Positions 32,768 to 44,406 of a stretch of DNA of 64,000 nucleotides are shown piece after piece. This DNA is from Gracilaria gracilis. Lineage: Eukaryota; Rhodophyta; Florideophyceae; Gracilariales; Gracilariaceae. The position numbers were made by a program, and so were the translations under genes. Below the pieces are notes generated by a model. That model was given only the letters and a program-made list of their open reading frames with translations. It searched no databases and was not told where the DNA came from. Location: the NCBI GenBank assembly GCA_030374805.1, contig JARGSG010000027.1:62001-126000 (forward strand), read 5' to 3'. Positions within the stretch are counted from its first letter, which is position 1, and every line of letters starts with the position of its first letter.

Positions 32768-33039
32768 TCTCGGACACGCATTCTATAAGGCAAAGCGCAG
32801 AACAGGCAAACAGCGCCACTATCTCGAGATAGTAGCGCGCCACGACCATCTGTATGATTGGTGTTCATCACAATCAGATCTGGTGAAAGCCAATGATGTG
32901 CATTTGTTTATGTCTATCAAGCTAGACATAAGCAGAGTGAACACATGGAAGGCTGACCGCCAACGATTTTCGCCGACAACCAATAAAATAACGATCTTAT
33001 GTCTATTATAACAGACATAAGCTTTTAGTTTCAAAAGGG

Positions 33040-33043
33040 TTAA
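33040..33043 (+). repeat. TTAA target duplication, right PiggyBac flank
   Basis: Copy of 29842-29845, after TCAAAAGGG. Confidence 0.95.
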
Positions 33044-33095
33044 CTGGTGTGGGCCACACTAATCTTAAACCCACACTAATACCAGTGTCCACCTT

Positions 33096-34945
33096 TACGT
33101 AGCTTCTTGCGCTTTGCCGGATTTTACCGCAGGTTCATCAGAATCTTTGCCGTGAGTTCGGCCGTGCTGCAATCTGCCACGTCTGGTAAGAAGAAGTATG
33201 TGTGGACGGCCGACATGCAGAATGCGTTTGAGCATTTGAAGACGAAACTGACAACGCTTCTGGTGCTTGCATTTCCGGATTTCAAGTCACCGTTAATAGT
33301 GGAGAGAGACGCGTCTGCTGTATCGGTCGGAGCGGTGCTTTGTCAATTGAAGGAAGACGGGAAGGTCCACTCCATACAGTACGCCTCTCGTACTAAAAAT
33401 GAGGCGGAAAGAAAGTACTCCAAGTGCGAACGTGAAGCGTTGGTGGTGTTCTACGCGTTGAAGAAGTTTAAGGTTTATCTTCTCTCCGAGGACCCTTTCA
33501 CGGGTGTTACAGATCACCAGGCACTTCAGTACGCCTTTTGGGAAGAAGGACGTACATGGTCGGCTGGCGCCTTGTCTGGACTTCCTGGCCGAGTATACCT
33601 TCCGTGTGCAGTACCGACCGGGCCGGGCGAACGGCGCGGCGAACTATTTGCCTCGCATTCTACGCCTGGACTTGGATGGGCTCGAGATAGGAGTTGAAGA
33701 ATTTGTGACGGCAGCCACTTGGGACGATAAGAATCTGACAGGTCTGGAATCCTACCTGCTCAATATAGCGGGACTGTTTTCGGGAGTCCTTATTCAGGAA
33801 AACAACCCGCGCATTCGCTTGGCCATCCGTCGCAACGCGAAAAATATTCATGCTTTGGAATAATACGCTGTTCCGTCACGAGGCTGGCGGACTGAGAGCT
33901 ATTTCTTCTAGAGAGGGACGCCTGCAGGCGCTCCAGATGGTCCATGACGAGATTGGTCATTGGGATGAAGACGCAACGCGGAGTTTAATTCGAGATAGGT
34001 TTTGGTGGCCGTCGGTCTACCATGACATCAAAGATTATGTGAAGGGATTTTACTGTTGTCAACGGGGCGAGAACATGCCTTTCTATCGTACTACTAGTAC
34101 CCTACGCACCCCAATCACGGGGCTGTTTCAAACCTTCTCCATTGACTTCGCTGGGCCGTTCCCGCGATCGATGACTGGAAAACAGTTCGCTCTGATCGTG
34201 GTGGAGCATCTGACAGAGTAACCGCTGTGAATAGCTACGAAAAATTCAGTGTCGGATACGGTCATAAAGTTCGTGGAGGACGAGATCATTCGTCCATTCG
34301 AGCCACCGTCAACCATCGTGTCGGAAAACGCTAACACTGCATATCACGTGAGGAGGACAACTACATGGGACTAAAGGGCATCAACTGGCGTACCAGGCTC
34401 CCATATGCGCCCATGTCAAAGAGACATGGCGATAGAATGGTGGGCACGGCCAAGAGAGCCATCAAGAAGACGGTGATGCCCCCGATCTGGATTGGGATGG
34501 AGCGCTTCTAAAGATACTGTAAGGGTATCGCAGAAGGGAACTCGGCTCTTTAACCTCCCCGTTCGAACAGCTCTATAGTATCAAACCGCTCATTTTAGCA
34601 CAAGATACCTTGGCATTGCTCACAGACGCAACGCCTGAGCAGCGAAGGCTGGAGTTGTTTGGAGCGGCAGGTAGGCGAGTAGTAGAAGTTGCACGCGAAT
34701 TTGTTCCCGACAGGTGAAAAGAGTCGTAAAAAGGTTCAATGTCGGTGACGAAGTATTGGTTGCACATGGACAGGCCTGAACAACAACAAGAAGTCGCCCG
34801 CGTTCGAATCGTTCTTTTACGGCCCATGAAATACAGAAGGAAAGCCACCCACGCTATGAACTGGTCTCTCAACACGGGCGCATTACCAGGAATGCTATAC
34901 GCACCAGGCGGCTTGAACTATACAAGAGGCGCCCGATGCACTTAA
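33096..34945 (+). pseudogene. Element D RNase H and integrase
   Basis: Resumes with LRSFLRFAGFYRRFI, the end of the reverse transcriptase. RNase H reads VERDASAVSVGAVLCQ, YASRTKNEAERKYSKCEREALV and TDHQALQY. After a frameshift near 33530 comes FRVQYRPGRANGAANYL. The zinc finger H..H..C..C lies near 33945-34070 (MVHDEIGHW...CCQRG, second Cys pair imperfect). Integrase starts SIDFAGPFP (about 34140) and soon accumulates stops. A C-terminal integrase piece ends at about 34940 (HPRYELVSQHGRI, then RRLELYKRRP). No chromodomain. Non-functional. Confidence 0.75.
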
Positions 34946-34960
34946 AAGGTTAAGAAGGGG

Positions 34961-36250
34961 TGTACCAGAGATTGTACTCTCCGCGCAGTAATAGGAGAAC
35001 TCAGGGATGAAACAGTCCAAGCGGGCAATACATGGGACGTAGGACAAGGGGCATGGCGCGAAGATAAAGAAGCAGAGGTTTATGCAAGTGAATATGTAAA
35101 GTACCACGAGAAGGTCGGTAGCATTTTTATCGCAGCCAGCTACGCAATAGTGGTACTTAGGAAAAAATACCTACGCCACACTAGATTAACCGCTTTGTTT
35201 GCGTTCGATCAAGGCCCTCTTACGCCATTTCTGTTGTTACTGTCGTTCCGGTGGCGTGGCCTCTTACAACGACCGAGATTCGAGGTAGTGTGGACCTCGT
35301 GAAGCTCTTTCACTCGCTCAAACCTGGAGTTGCCACCCACGCAAGCTTCGAGTACATGCGTACATAAACGTAAGGGATACGACTCGGCGCATTCAACGAT
35401 GATGTCGTGCGAGGTATCGACGACGAGACTGTGGACCACCCCGTTTGTGCCTTCCAAAGTGGTGAGATAGACAACGGACGGGAGGGCGAGAAGGTCAGCG
35501 AAACTGGGCCTAACACGACGAGCTACATGACGACGAGTGACGTGCAACTGGAGAAGATGTTTCTGAATATCCCGGAAGTCTCTGATTCTAAGTGGCAAGT
35601 TCCCGTGTCTTTCAAAGCGATGTGCCATGCAGACGAAATACCGACAGTACGCATTCGGGCTGCGAATGTTTAGGATTTAAAACTGTTGCACACCGCCGCC
35701 TGGATGCAGGGATCATAGCGATCGTAGAAGACAACATCGCCAAGGCTGGGGATTCGGTACGGTGGGGTTAAGGAGCTAGATTCCCTAGATCTAGAGTGAG
35801 CGAGAAGAAGGCGCCTGCAGCCATTTCGGATGCGGGTACACTACTTAAGTATTTAGAACATGTCCAGCGTCAGATTCTGTGTACCGAGAATGAAGCAATT
35901 GTCGCGAGTAATCTGGTGAGATTGGTCTCTTGATGGCCATCGAAGAAAATGGAGTATAGAAGTATGGGGCAAAGCTCCCCATCAGCATCTTCGACGCCAT
36001 AGATCGTACTCTCACGGGTGGTCCCACGAAACGGAGCGGATGTTCCAGTCGATTCCTGGCTGGCCATTATCATAGTCGCGACGGGCAACCGTGCACTCAG
36101 TCAAACCCAACATATGGATCTTCGAGGCGGTTTTATGAAGTTCCTGGGAAGCCTCGAGGAAAAGTATCATATGCTTCGTAAGAAGAGATTTCATAGCTTT
36201 ACGGTACAAAGAGACTTGCTCCTTTGGGTTCGAGAATTCAATGTAGTATG
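34961..36250. other. Putative 3' LTR of D, then unassigned sequence
   Basis: Starts TGTACC just after a purine tract, as a Ty3 3' LTR should; its far end is not recognisable. Further right are minus-strand frames (139 codons at 35209-35628, His/Arg/Val-rich with ADLLALPSVVYL) and a plus-strand one at 36018-36251. I cannot assign them to a family. They look like decayed coding sequence. Confidence 0.3.
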
Positions 36251-36769
36251 ATGGCTGTCTCGATGGGTTGGGTGCGTCAATCGCAAGACGTAAGATGTCT
36301 TATCGATCATGCATTAGCGCTATTAGTTCACGCCGCTCTTCACACATCTTTTTGCTTAGCCGCACAGCTGCCATAAGAAGGTGTAGGCGTGGGAAGCTGG
36401 TTTGCTTATGCGCCCGCACTTTTTGGTTGCGTTGCGTCATCGTCAACTAACTTCATCGCTTCCCTTATCAACGCGCTGGAGTTGTATGCACCTGGACTTC
36501 CACCGGACCTGTACCCTTCAAAAGCAGAGCGCGGAGGACAGATATCTAAAAGCGAACGAAGCGACTGGGGCGGAAGGTAGCGAGCAGGAAGCGCGACGGT
36601 GCGAGGGTGGTGATGAAAGGCGCTGTTTCGCCAAGCGGTGGCGATTATGTTTTGTAGGAAGGAAGCGCGCTTGCCAAGGATGCACTGTACTGTGACGTAC
36701 AGTGCGTCGCTGGAGGGTGAGCTCGCGCGCCCGTGCCACGGTGGCACGGGTCTAAAGGGGGGATGGTGT
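36251..36769. other. Unassigned GC-rich stretch with a perfect hairpin
   Basis: No gene supported. CCCGTGCCAC and its exact inverse GTGGCACGGG flank one base at 36730-36750. Confidence 0.4.
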
Positions 36770-36915
36770 TGGACACGTATAGTGTACTACGAACCGCACG
36801 TTGCAGATTTTAAGAAATATCCCCGCGCTGACCGCCAGAGCGGCCCGGAAAAGAAGGAAGCAAGAAGAATAAAGGCGGGTAGCTTGCCCCAGCAAAAGGA
36901 GAAGCTTTCATTTAC
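36770..36915 (+). repeat. Dispersed repeat with coding-like conservation, copy 2
   Basis: Matches 26625-26790; shares GAAATATYCC, GCTGACCGCCAGAGCGGC and the CCCCAGCAAAA...AAGCTTTCAT end. Not flanked by recognisable element ends. Confidence 0.6.
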
Positions 36916-37319
36916 CGCGTGGGCTACGAGAAACATTTTGGTCCTGACGGAAATTTATTTTCCCAAATGCGAAACCGAGAGAAAATAACCGCCTAGAGCG
37001 ATCAAAAATTCCACGAGTTGCCATACGATTAAAGGCTAATAGCTTGGCGGCGAAAGTCACATGTGGACAAATCTGTTATCAATCTGCCTTTTTTAGGCCA
37101 GTTATGGGGCCTACTCTGTTTTTTTTGCTATGACTCGACGCAATTAGATAAAATTCGATACTGCCTTTTTCAGGCATTTAATATGCCCAACGCTGCTGTT
37201 TGACTAGGGCTCGACACAATAAGATAAAATTACCGATTACTGCGGGGAAGATTGATATTCGCGCGCCGAAAACTTCTGCAAAACTTTGCATCCGAGCAAT
37301 AAAAACCAAAACATTAATG

Positions 37320-37543
37320 TCTTCTTTACCCAACGAGTTCGGCGCGGCGTCTCCCGACGATTTTTTTGCCAAAGTTGTGGCTGAGAGGGGCTCAGCGCAT
37401 TTCCGCTCTCCCTCCTCAACTTCGAGGATTCCGAGAACCTCTGGGGTAGAGACCTGTGTGGGTACAATAGCCACCGGTTGTGGTTACATAGAACCAATGA
37501 CTTGGTTCTTTTTCGAATTCTATTGGGAGGAGCTGAAATTAGC
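37320..37543 (-). pseudogene. Ty3 element A, downstream piece after element B
   Basis: Minus strand. Directly from the junction it reads AN..., KKNQVIGSM and PQPVAIVPT, then VLGILEVEEGE. This equals element C's AN..KNQVIG..PQPAAVIPT..VLGV..PKEGEE linker between protease and reverse transcriptase. Two stops lie in 70 codons. Similarity fades near 37320; the rest of pol is missing. Confidence 0.75.
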
Positions 37544-37966
37544 TGTAGTGCAATAGAATCAGCCCATATTGGGTATGCATAATAGCATAGTAGTAGTTTA
37601 GTGTGCACAGGGTGCCCCCAGGGTGTCTATGTGTAGGGCTCAGGCAATGTGTTGTGCAAGTCCTCAGGGACCCCCTTTGTAGGTAGTTTGTTTATTATTT
37701 TTCGAAACGTGGCTGCTGTCCCCGGAGATGCACTTAAGCACCTCCCGCTGGGCAGAGCCGACGGTGGTAAACTTCAAGCACCCCTAGCCGATTCTTCATT
37801 GTCTAGTTTCCCATAGGGTCATTCTGCCGCCGCTACCGGTGCTGCACGCCTGTCTCGTGCCCCGTTGTTATCGTCACTACACGCTCCTTTGTCCCCGCTT
37901 GAGTGCTGCGCATAGTATCCCTATTTCTTGGGCATTGTTGATACTCACTCGCGTGAGGGTACTTCA
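37544..37966 (+). repeat. Element B 5' LTR
   Basis: 423 bp, TGTAGTGCAATAG...ACTTCA. About 92% identical by eye to the 3' LTR at 47091-47514, so the insertion is not recent. Confidence 0.92.
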
Positions 37967-37967
37967 T

Positions 37968-37980
37968 TGGTCTCCCGACT
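37968..37980 (+). other. Element B primer binding site
   Basis: TGGTCTCCCGACT one base after the 5' LTR. It would pair with a tRNA 3' end of ...GTCGGGAGACCA; tRNA identity not determined. The same motif serves element C. Confidence 0.75.
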
Positions 37981-38170
37981 TAAAATAACCCTGGTGGGTC
38001 GTTCTTGGTTCAGTTCCGTTTCGCCTTTCTCTTCAGAAAGTTTTGCAGTTACAGCTACAGCATTTCCCACCTATTGGTTTTTCGAACACGCCCAATTGGG
38101 ATTTTTTTGCCGCGAGCCGGACAGAAATGTTTTCGCCATACCATCTTGACCACCCCTCCAGGTTCCTCAA

Positions 38171-40160
38171 ATGAGCATGCCAAAATGGCTGGTGAGCCTT
38201 CGGGATCACGGTGCGGTCGAAGTCTCGCCAGACACCCAATCGCGGGCCCACAGCACTCGAAGTGCTCATAGGGAGATCCTACCTCCCGTAGACAACCCGG
38301 AGAATCTTCTCCATCAGTCTACACCCACCGAATTCCGGAATCGTCGGGAGGCGATGCGTCAGCAGTCCTCCATAGAAACACCTCCGCAGACCCACAGGGA
38401 AGTACCGGTCAACCACTCGACTGGCGCTCCGCCCGCGACTACTGGAGAGGAGCCCCGCTCCTCCCTGGTGGGCTACTCATAGCCCTAAAGCCACTGGTGG
38501 AGTCAATGGTCGCTTTCGAGGTTGAACGGCGTATTCTCCAAAAAGTCTTTGCTGAAATGGAAGCCCTGACGGACACTCTTGTCCATCGGGTTGCTTCAAA
38601 GATGACCATTTCAGAAGTTCTGGAGGGCGCTATTGCCACCAGTGTGCAAACTGAGGTGCAGCGCCGTTTGCAGCTTGTCCCCCGTGGGCAAGAACAAAAT
38701 ATTAACCGTCAACTGGTTGTGTCGGTTTGGCAACCGCCCACTATCTTCGCTAGGACTGATGCAGATTCCAGACCCACCGGGGGCCCCAATATTGACAGAA
38801 ACAACTTGGAGGCTCCTGCCCCGGGGAAACAGAAGAGTACCGGTCCCGTGTCCCAACCGGGTCGTGACAGAAGGGGACGAAAGGTATCTCCAGGCTGACG
38901 TCGGAACAGGAGAAAGCCAACCCACAAGGGACGTGCCTTTTTCGACTCGGACGACTCGCACTCAGGTCCCGCCGATGATGCTGAGTGGAGTGATTTGTAA
39001 GACTCCGACCCAGAAGTGGAAGTATCCCATTTACACCGTATACGGCCCAACAATGGGGATTTCGCAAAAGTACTGAGTTTTAAGTACTACCGACTAGCCA
39101 ACAGGAGCAATCGTTGTGACTCCTCAGTGGCTCGAGCAGTTGCTAATCACGCTGAGCGTGTGCAGCTACAAATGACCCAAAAGTTTACGGGTACAGATCT
39201 AATCTTGGTCCTACGCTTTCTATCGCGGTTTAGAACTGCATGTGACCAGAATGGCGTTCATGAGGGTGCAGCCCTCTGGCTGTTCTGGTTTTTCCTTGAG
39301 GGACTCGCAAGAGACACCGTCAGCGCCAAGATCACATGTGAATATGGTGCCGTTGATGTCCGAAGCTCAGAGCTTTTGGCATCCTATCCAGAAGTGGTCA
39401 ACTACTTACTTGAGGTGTATGCCACTGACGATATCCTGTCAAAAGCCTATCATGACATAATCAGGCACCGTCAGAGCTCAGCGGTCTCAGAACGCGAATA
39501 AGCAGACCAATTATGGCAGAAGAACCTTCGCTGTGGAAACATCTTCACAGACACCCGCCTCAAGGCCCTCTTCATAGAGTGACTCCTTCCCGCTATCAAG
39601 GCTAGTGTACGAAATCATTCCGCCACGCATTCTAAAATGGTTCTTCCGTCAACTCGTCAGTTATGCCGAAGGGTTGGGAGATACCCATAGGGGTGGCAAG
39701 AAGTATCCTAAAACCCTGGAAGCGGCGAAGACAACACAACCCGTCGAGCCTCTTCTCGAGCATCTCTATCAGTGTCGACTGATACAGATGAACCCGGTTG
39801 GGGAGTGCATTTTGCAGAGGAAAGACGCAGTTGCTTTGGCAGTCCAACCAGCGGCACCTCCGTCCCTCCCTGCTTTTCCCTCAACTGGAACGTCCACACC
39901 GTTCATAGTACAGCCCCAACGGGATGTTCGGGTACTTCAACAGCTACCGACTTGCCCAAGAGCCCCACCGACGCCGTCGCAGGCGACGCCGTCTTTCTAT
40001 CGGGCATCACAGGCATCACCTAGCAGGGTGGCTCTTTGTCGTATCTGCTTGTCCGTGGTTCGGCCTTGTAGCGAGTGGCTACCACCCCAGTATCGAGACG
40101 GGCTGTTACAATTTCGTGAATCCAACTACCAACAGCCTGTGGCCGAAGGATACTAGAAAT
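38171..40160 (+). pseudogene. Element B gag, broken
   Basis: N-terminal Ser/Pro-rich part (38171-38482), a helical part (38497-38895, EVERRILQKVFAEMEALTD) and the capsid-like core at 39016-39501. The core matches element C gag: SFKYYRLANRS, MTQKFTGTDLILVLRFLSRF and ALWLFWFFLEGLARDTVS. Stops at 38480, 38896, 39499 and 39580, plus frame changes, separate the parts. A degenerate Cys motif near 40030 may be the zinc knuckle. Confidence 0.72.
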
Positions 40161-40519
40161 CCAGGCCGAAGGGCCCACCACGTCCCTCGTGGGGTGCACA
40201 ACCCACAACGGGACAGCCATCGACACGAAGTGCCACACCGCCTCCAAGGTCGCCGAATGTGCGTAGTGGACAACAGAGCCGTCCTCAACAGGTGAATCAT
40301 ATTCTTACCTACGAGGAAGAGACCTCCCCTAGTAATGAGGTCCCACAGGGAAACGAGACGGAGAGGGCATAAAGGCGACGCCTTACTCTCGGAGAACCTT
40401 CCTCGGCCCACGGGAAACATTAGAATCGAACTCAAAAAGGGACCCTGATGAGTCCCATATCCGGAGCCCTCTTGCACCCGTTGAGAATGATGAACCCGAA
40501 TGGGATGAAGTCTTCTTAA

Positions 40520-43192
40520 TGACTCGGGAGAACTACAAAATACAGGTGGAGACGGGACTCACATCCCGTACCACCAAAGCCCTCATGGGAATCTTGGATA
40601 CCGGAGCAGCTCCCGCTCGGTGGAAGAGCACTTCCGGCACGTCCGTCACGTGCTAGCCCTTTTACGGGATGCTGGAGTCACTTTGAAGCTCAAGAAATGC
40701 TTCTTCTTCCAGGCCTCTGTGGACTACCTTGGACACGTAGTCAGGCCTGGAAAACTATAGGTTTCCCAGAAAACGTGCGAAGCCTTTAGGCAGGCTAAAC
40801 CGCCCACGACCCAGACGGAAACCCGCTCTTTTGTAGGGCTATGCAATGGGTTTCGAAGATTTGTTCCTAACTTCGCCCGCATTGCTGCACCTTTGAATAG
40901 GAAACTCGAGAAGGGACAACCCGATAATTTTGGGATACTGAACGACGAAGAGTACGAGGCTTTTCAGTAGTTGAGGGATAGACTAATTTCTCCACCCATT
41001 TTGGCCTCACCCATACCGGGACGTCCATACATGCTTGACATGGACGCGTGTTATGTCCAGGTTGGCTGTAATTTACTCCAACAACAGCCCGGTGGAAAAG
41101 ATTACAAGCCTGTAGGGTATTGGAGTCGTTCCCTTTCATGGGCTGAGCGCAAGTACACCACAACAGAGAAGAAGTGCCTCGCGGTTGTGTGGACAATGCT
41201 GCTCTTAAGGCCATATCTAGAAGGTGACCGATTCACGGTTAGGACCGATCATCACTCATTTAGATGGATCCTCAATTTGGCCGATTGTAGCGGGAGGCTA
41301 GCTCGGTGGAGACTACGTCTCTCAGAGTTTGAGTACGACGTTGTGCATCGCGCTGGCGTCAAACACCAAGCGGCAGATGCACTGTCCCGTATGGCTACTG
41401 ATGTTTTGGACGAGATATCTCTCGAGGATGAAATTCCATGCTTCGCAATAGAACCCTCTGGGCACTATGATTGCCTGGTGGCCACCGTGAGGGAAGAGGA
41501 TACCATGTATGAGAATATACTTCTAGATTGGAAAACCCCAGAGAAAAGCCCAGAACGGGAAGTAGTGATGGCTGTCGAACCCAAACAGAAGGAAGCTATG
41601 CCGATTGCGGTCGATGAATTTCTGGAACAGCAGTCGCAAGACTCCTGGTGCAAGAAAGTAGCCGAGGATGTGAGGAAAACACAGTCCCGATGTGGGTACG
41701 ACCACCATGGGTTTCTCGCTAGGACTTCGCCAATGGACTGAGCAATACAGCGATTGGTACCGTCCACCCTACGAGACTGCGTCCTCTATTTATCCCACTA
41801 CCCTCGCTTAGCGGTACATCCTGGGGGGAGAAGAATGTACGCGACCCTACGTCAGGACTTCTATTGGCCATTTATGGCCAATGATGCCTACCAGACCGTC
41901 AAGAACTGTCGCTCCTGTGCAGCCACCAGAGGAACATTGCACAAGCACAAAAAATTCCTCAAGTTGTTTCCCGCAGCGGGTCCACTGGAATTTGTGGCCA
42001 TGGACATTCTGGGCGCACTTTCCAAGACCAAACATGGAAACAGGTTCATCCTGGTTATTACAGACCGCTTCTCCAAATTGGCACGAGCAATACCTCTCAG
42101 AGCCACTCAGGCGACCAACATCTCGCTGGCCTTCTTAGAGAACTGAATATTACCGTATGGGGCACCGCAATTCCTACTGACAGATAATGGTCCCCAGTTT
42201 GTTGCCAAGTTCTTCGAAGCCCTTTGTGGGGACCTGGGTATACGCCACCTATTAACGACCCCAAACGATTGGGCAGGCAGAAAGGTTTCCCCGGACCCTC
42301 GTGGCTCGTCTCAGACACTACGTGTCTGAGAACCAGCACGACTGGGACGAGCTGGTCCAACAGTTGGTCTTTGCATACAATACCCAAGTCCATCGCACAA
42401 CGGGAACCTCGCCTTTTGAATTGGTTCTGACGCTTCATCCTCCCGGCATAGTCGTCAACGCGCCGACATCGGCCTTGTCCCTTGCTGGGCCTGTGGACCC
42501 TGATTCGGTAGCAGGGAAGCGTCTAACACGTTCCCGAATTCGGTTCCTCTTTTCCAAGGCTGGGACCAAGATTGACGCAGCCCAACAACGATAAAAGGCT
42601 GACTTTGACTCCCTTGTAATGGCTACGGTCTCTATTTCTCCTGGGGACTACGTCTTTTTTGACAAGCTGCCACGGAAATCGACTGAAACGGCAGAAGATG
42701 AAGGCATTGCCCGAAAGCTTTTACCACGCACCACCGGTCCCTTCCGGGTTGTCAAAGTTACAGACACCACTGTGACCGTATTGGAAAGCACCCTTCACGA
42801 CACGGTCTCCATCGACCGTGTCACCAAAGCCCCTCGGGATACAGATGCAAAAACTCTACGGGACGACGCCGGCCACCCTCCGAATGAACCCGGCGGCGCC
42901 TAAGCAGGTATCTGTTGACCCTGATGTCCAACCGGTTTCCGATGAGGCCTCGGACGAAGCCCATCCCCCGGAGCTTATGGAGGAGGCCGACGAGTCCCGT
43001 GAATGGGTCGTCGACAAAGTCGCCGGCGAGGGTATCGCAGACGACGGCACGCCTGTCGTGAAGGTCCGTTGGTACTATTACCCACCCTCACATGTCACAT
43101 GGGAGCCAATGGAATCCGTTCCGTACAACTCTGTTGCCCGGTATCGTTCACGCACTCAACGCGCCCACCATCGCTCTAAAGATCTCAGTTGA
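40520..43192 (+). pseudogene. Element B pol with the reverse transcriptase palm deleted
   Basis: Protease LDTGAAP (about 40597) is fused at about 40615 to a late reverse-transcriptase segment (EEHFRHVRHVLALLRDAGVTLK), so the palm with its catalytic YxDD is gone. Then LGHVVRPGKL, FVGLCNGFRRFVPNF, RNase H (DMDACYVQVGC, TTTEKKCLAVVW, RTDHHSFRWI; 40971-41410), zinc finger (HYPRLAVHPGGRR...CRSCAA), integrase (EFVAMDILG, LTDNGPQFVAKFF) with a frame change near 42270, and a C-terminal part. A chromodomain closes the gene (WVVDKVAGEG...KVRWYYYPPSHVTWEPMES, 43000-43110), typical of chromoviruses. Non-autonomous. Confidence 0.83.
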
Positions 43193-44406
43193 GCAAAACC
43201 CTTACCGGGACAATTTTCGGTGATTACCGGGCCAGTTTTCCGCGCCCCGATGCATCCATATTACGCAGACCGTTGAGGACAATGCTTGGCCTAAGAAAGA
43301 GAGGAAGAAGTGCGACCGTCTTCTATCTTTGCGTACTACCCACGTGCGACCGCGCGTTACTCTTTGGAGCACGCCGCGTCGCTCACCGGCGCAAGAGCGC
43401 ACGGCGCGCGTGGGGCGCACTGCGCGCAAAGCGCACCGCGCGGCACTGAAATGACCCATCGGTACACACGCGTGGCACGTGCCACATCTTCAGGCTATGC
43501 AGTACAGTAGTACAGTGCATCGCCACGTGGCGCCCGGCCACTTGGTAACCGATTGAGTTGCCATTAATGCCCGTAGAGGGATGCGCGGCAACGCTAAGAA
43601 AATCTTAAGTATTTCGGCGTTGCAAGCAACACAAATCGGTGTATGGGAGCCGCTGAAACGCCAGCGTGTCAGAGTTACAGGGCAAACAAGAAATCGGCCT
43701 TTTTGACACCTCCAGGGCCGGTAATTGTCGTATGACTTTATTTGATTCGCCTTGCAGGTCGCCTCGGACGCTGTGGCGCACACACGCGCGCATGCGACTC
43801 TAGAGGGCATTCATTTGCATTGCTTTCACGCGGGACATTGCTGTTGCGTGGCGCATGCAACCAATGACTCGATGCCGCACGAAGCGTCCAGCTCTTGACG
43901 CACGGCGCGTACACAATCCGACTCCCTGTTGGGTTGGACAACCAAGGAGCTTTGTTGAATCCGAACGACCCTAGAAGGGAGAACTAATCGCTTCCATTTT
44001 GGGCACGGCGACATCGGCGAACCGTGGAGGCCGCGTCGCCACAATCAACTTCCCCCCCCAAAGGGGAACCGAGCCTAAGGAAAGCGGGGCCGCCACCGAG
44101 TAGGGGAGCACAGTCGCCTTCTTGGGCTTCACCATCGCTATGACGGTCACCCGCTTCGGGATAAGCACCAGCTGCACCTCCTACCTCTGGCACGTTCTGC
44201 TCCACTTCCTCCCTTGGGGTAAGGGCCACCTCAATATGAGCCATTACAGTGGAGCACTGCCCGCTCTCCGTCGCAGGCCCTTCAGGACAAACGCGGCAAA
44301 ATGCCACGGTATCCACCAAATCGGCGGCGCGATGAACGACCACGGACGTTTGGGTCCTCATGCCGGTATCCCGCATGGGTTCGTCGCGTGCTGTGGCGAA
44401 CACATG
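43193..44406. other. Element B, spacer between chromodomain and antisense ORF
   Basis: No supported gene. 43290-43450 is GC-rich with ALA/ARG frames like those in the first kilobase; 43490-43990 is mixed and unassigned. It may be a foreign block inserted into the element. Confidence 0.4.

Larger units (their letters stand above)
29846..33039 (-). mobile_element. Complete PiggyBac element
   Basis: 3194 bp. Ends are CCCTTTTGACCCTAAAA and, inverted, CCCTTTTGAAACTAAAA, then both continue into CTTATGTC-like sequence (about 26 bp of inverted end). Flanked by TTAA on both sides. A second palindrome, CTTATGTCTATTATAACAGACATAAG-like (arms only 8-9 bp), sits at 32995-33021 near the right end. It encodes an uninterrupted transposase and a small convergent ORF. 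It is the youngest-looking DNA transposon in the window and may be autonomous. Confidence 0.93.
29630..33095. mobile_element. pogo-type non-autonomous element E (MITE) hosting a PiggyBac element
   Basis: Ends CAGGTGAACACTG / CAGTGTCCACCTT are nearly the same as those of element F. Without the PiggyBac insert the element is only about 270 bp, with AGTGTGGGCCACACT palindromes near each end, so it is a MITE mobilised by an F-type transposase. It inserted at TA into element D. Confidence 0.82.
26892..34960 (+). mobile_element. Ty3-type retroelement D, decayed, carrying nested elements
   Basis: Plus-strand remains: gag-like frame 26892-27484, degenerate zinc knuckle (CGKFGHAETTC, about 27665), aspartic protease with LLDSGA (about 28240), reverse transcriptase 28860-29540, RNase H 33107-33660, H2C2 zinc finger and integrase to about 34940. 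A purine tract AAGAAGGGG at 34952 precedes TGTACC at 34961, a plausible 3' LTR start. It is interrupted at 29630-33095 by element E. I found no matching 5' LTR. Many stops and frameshifts. Confidence 0.72.
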
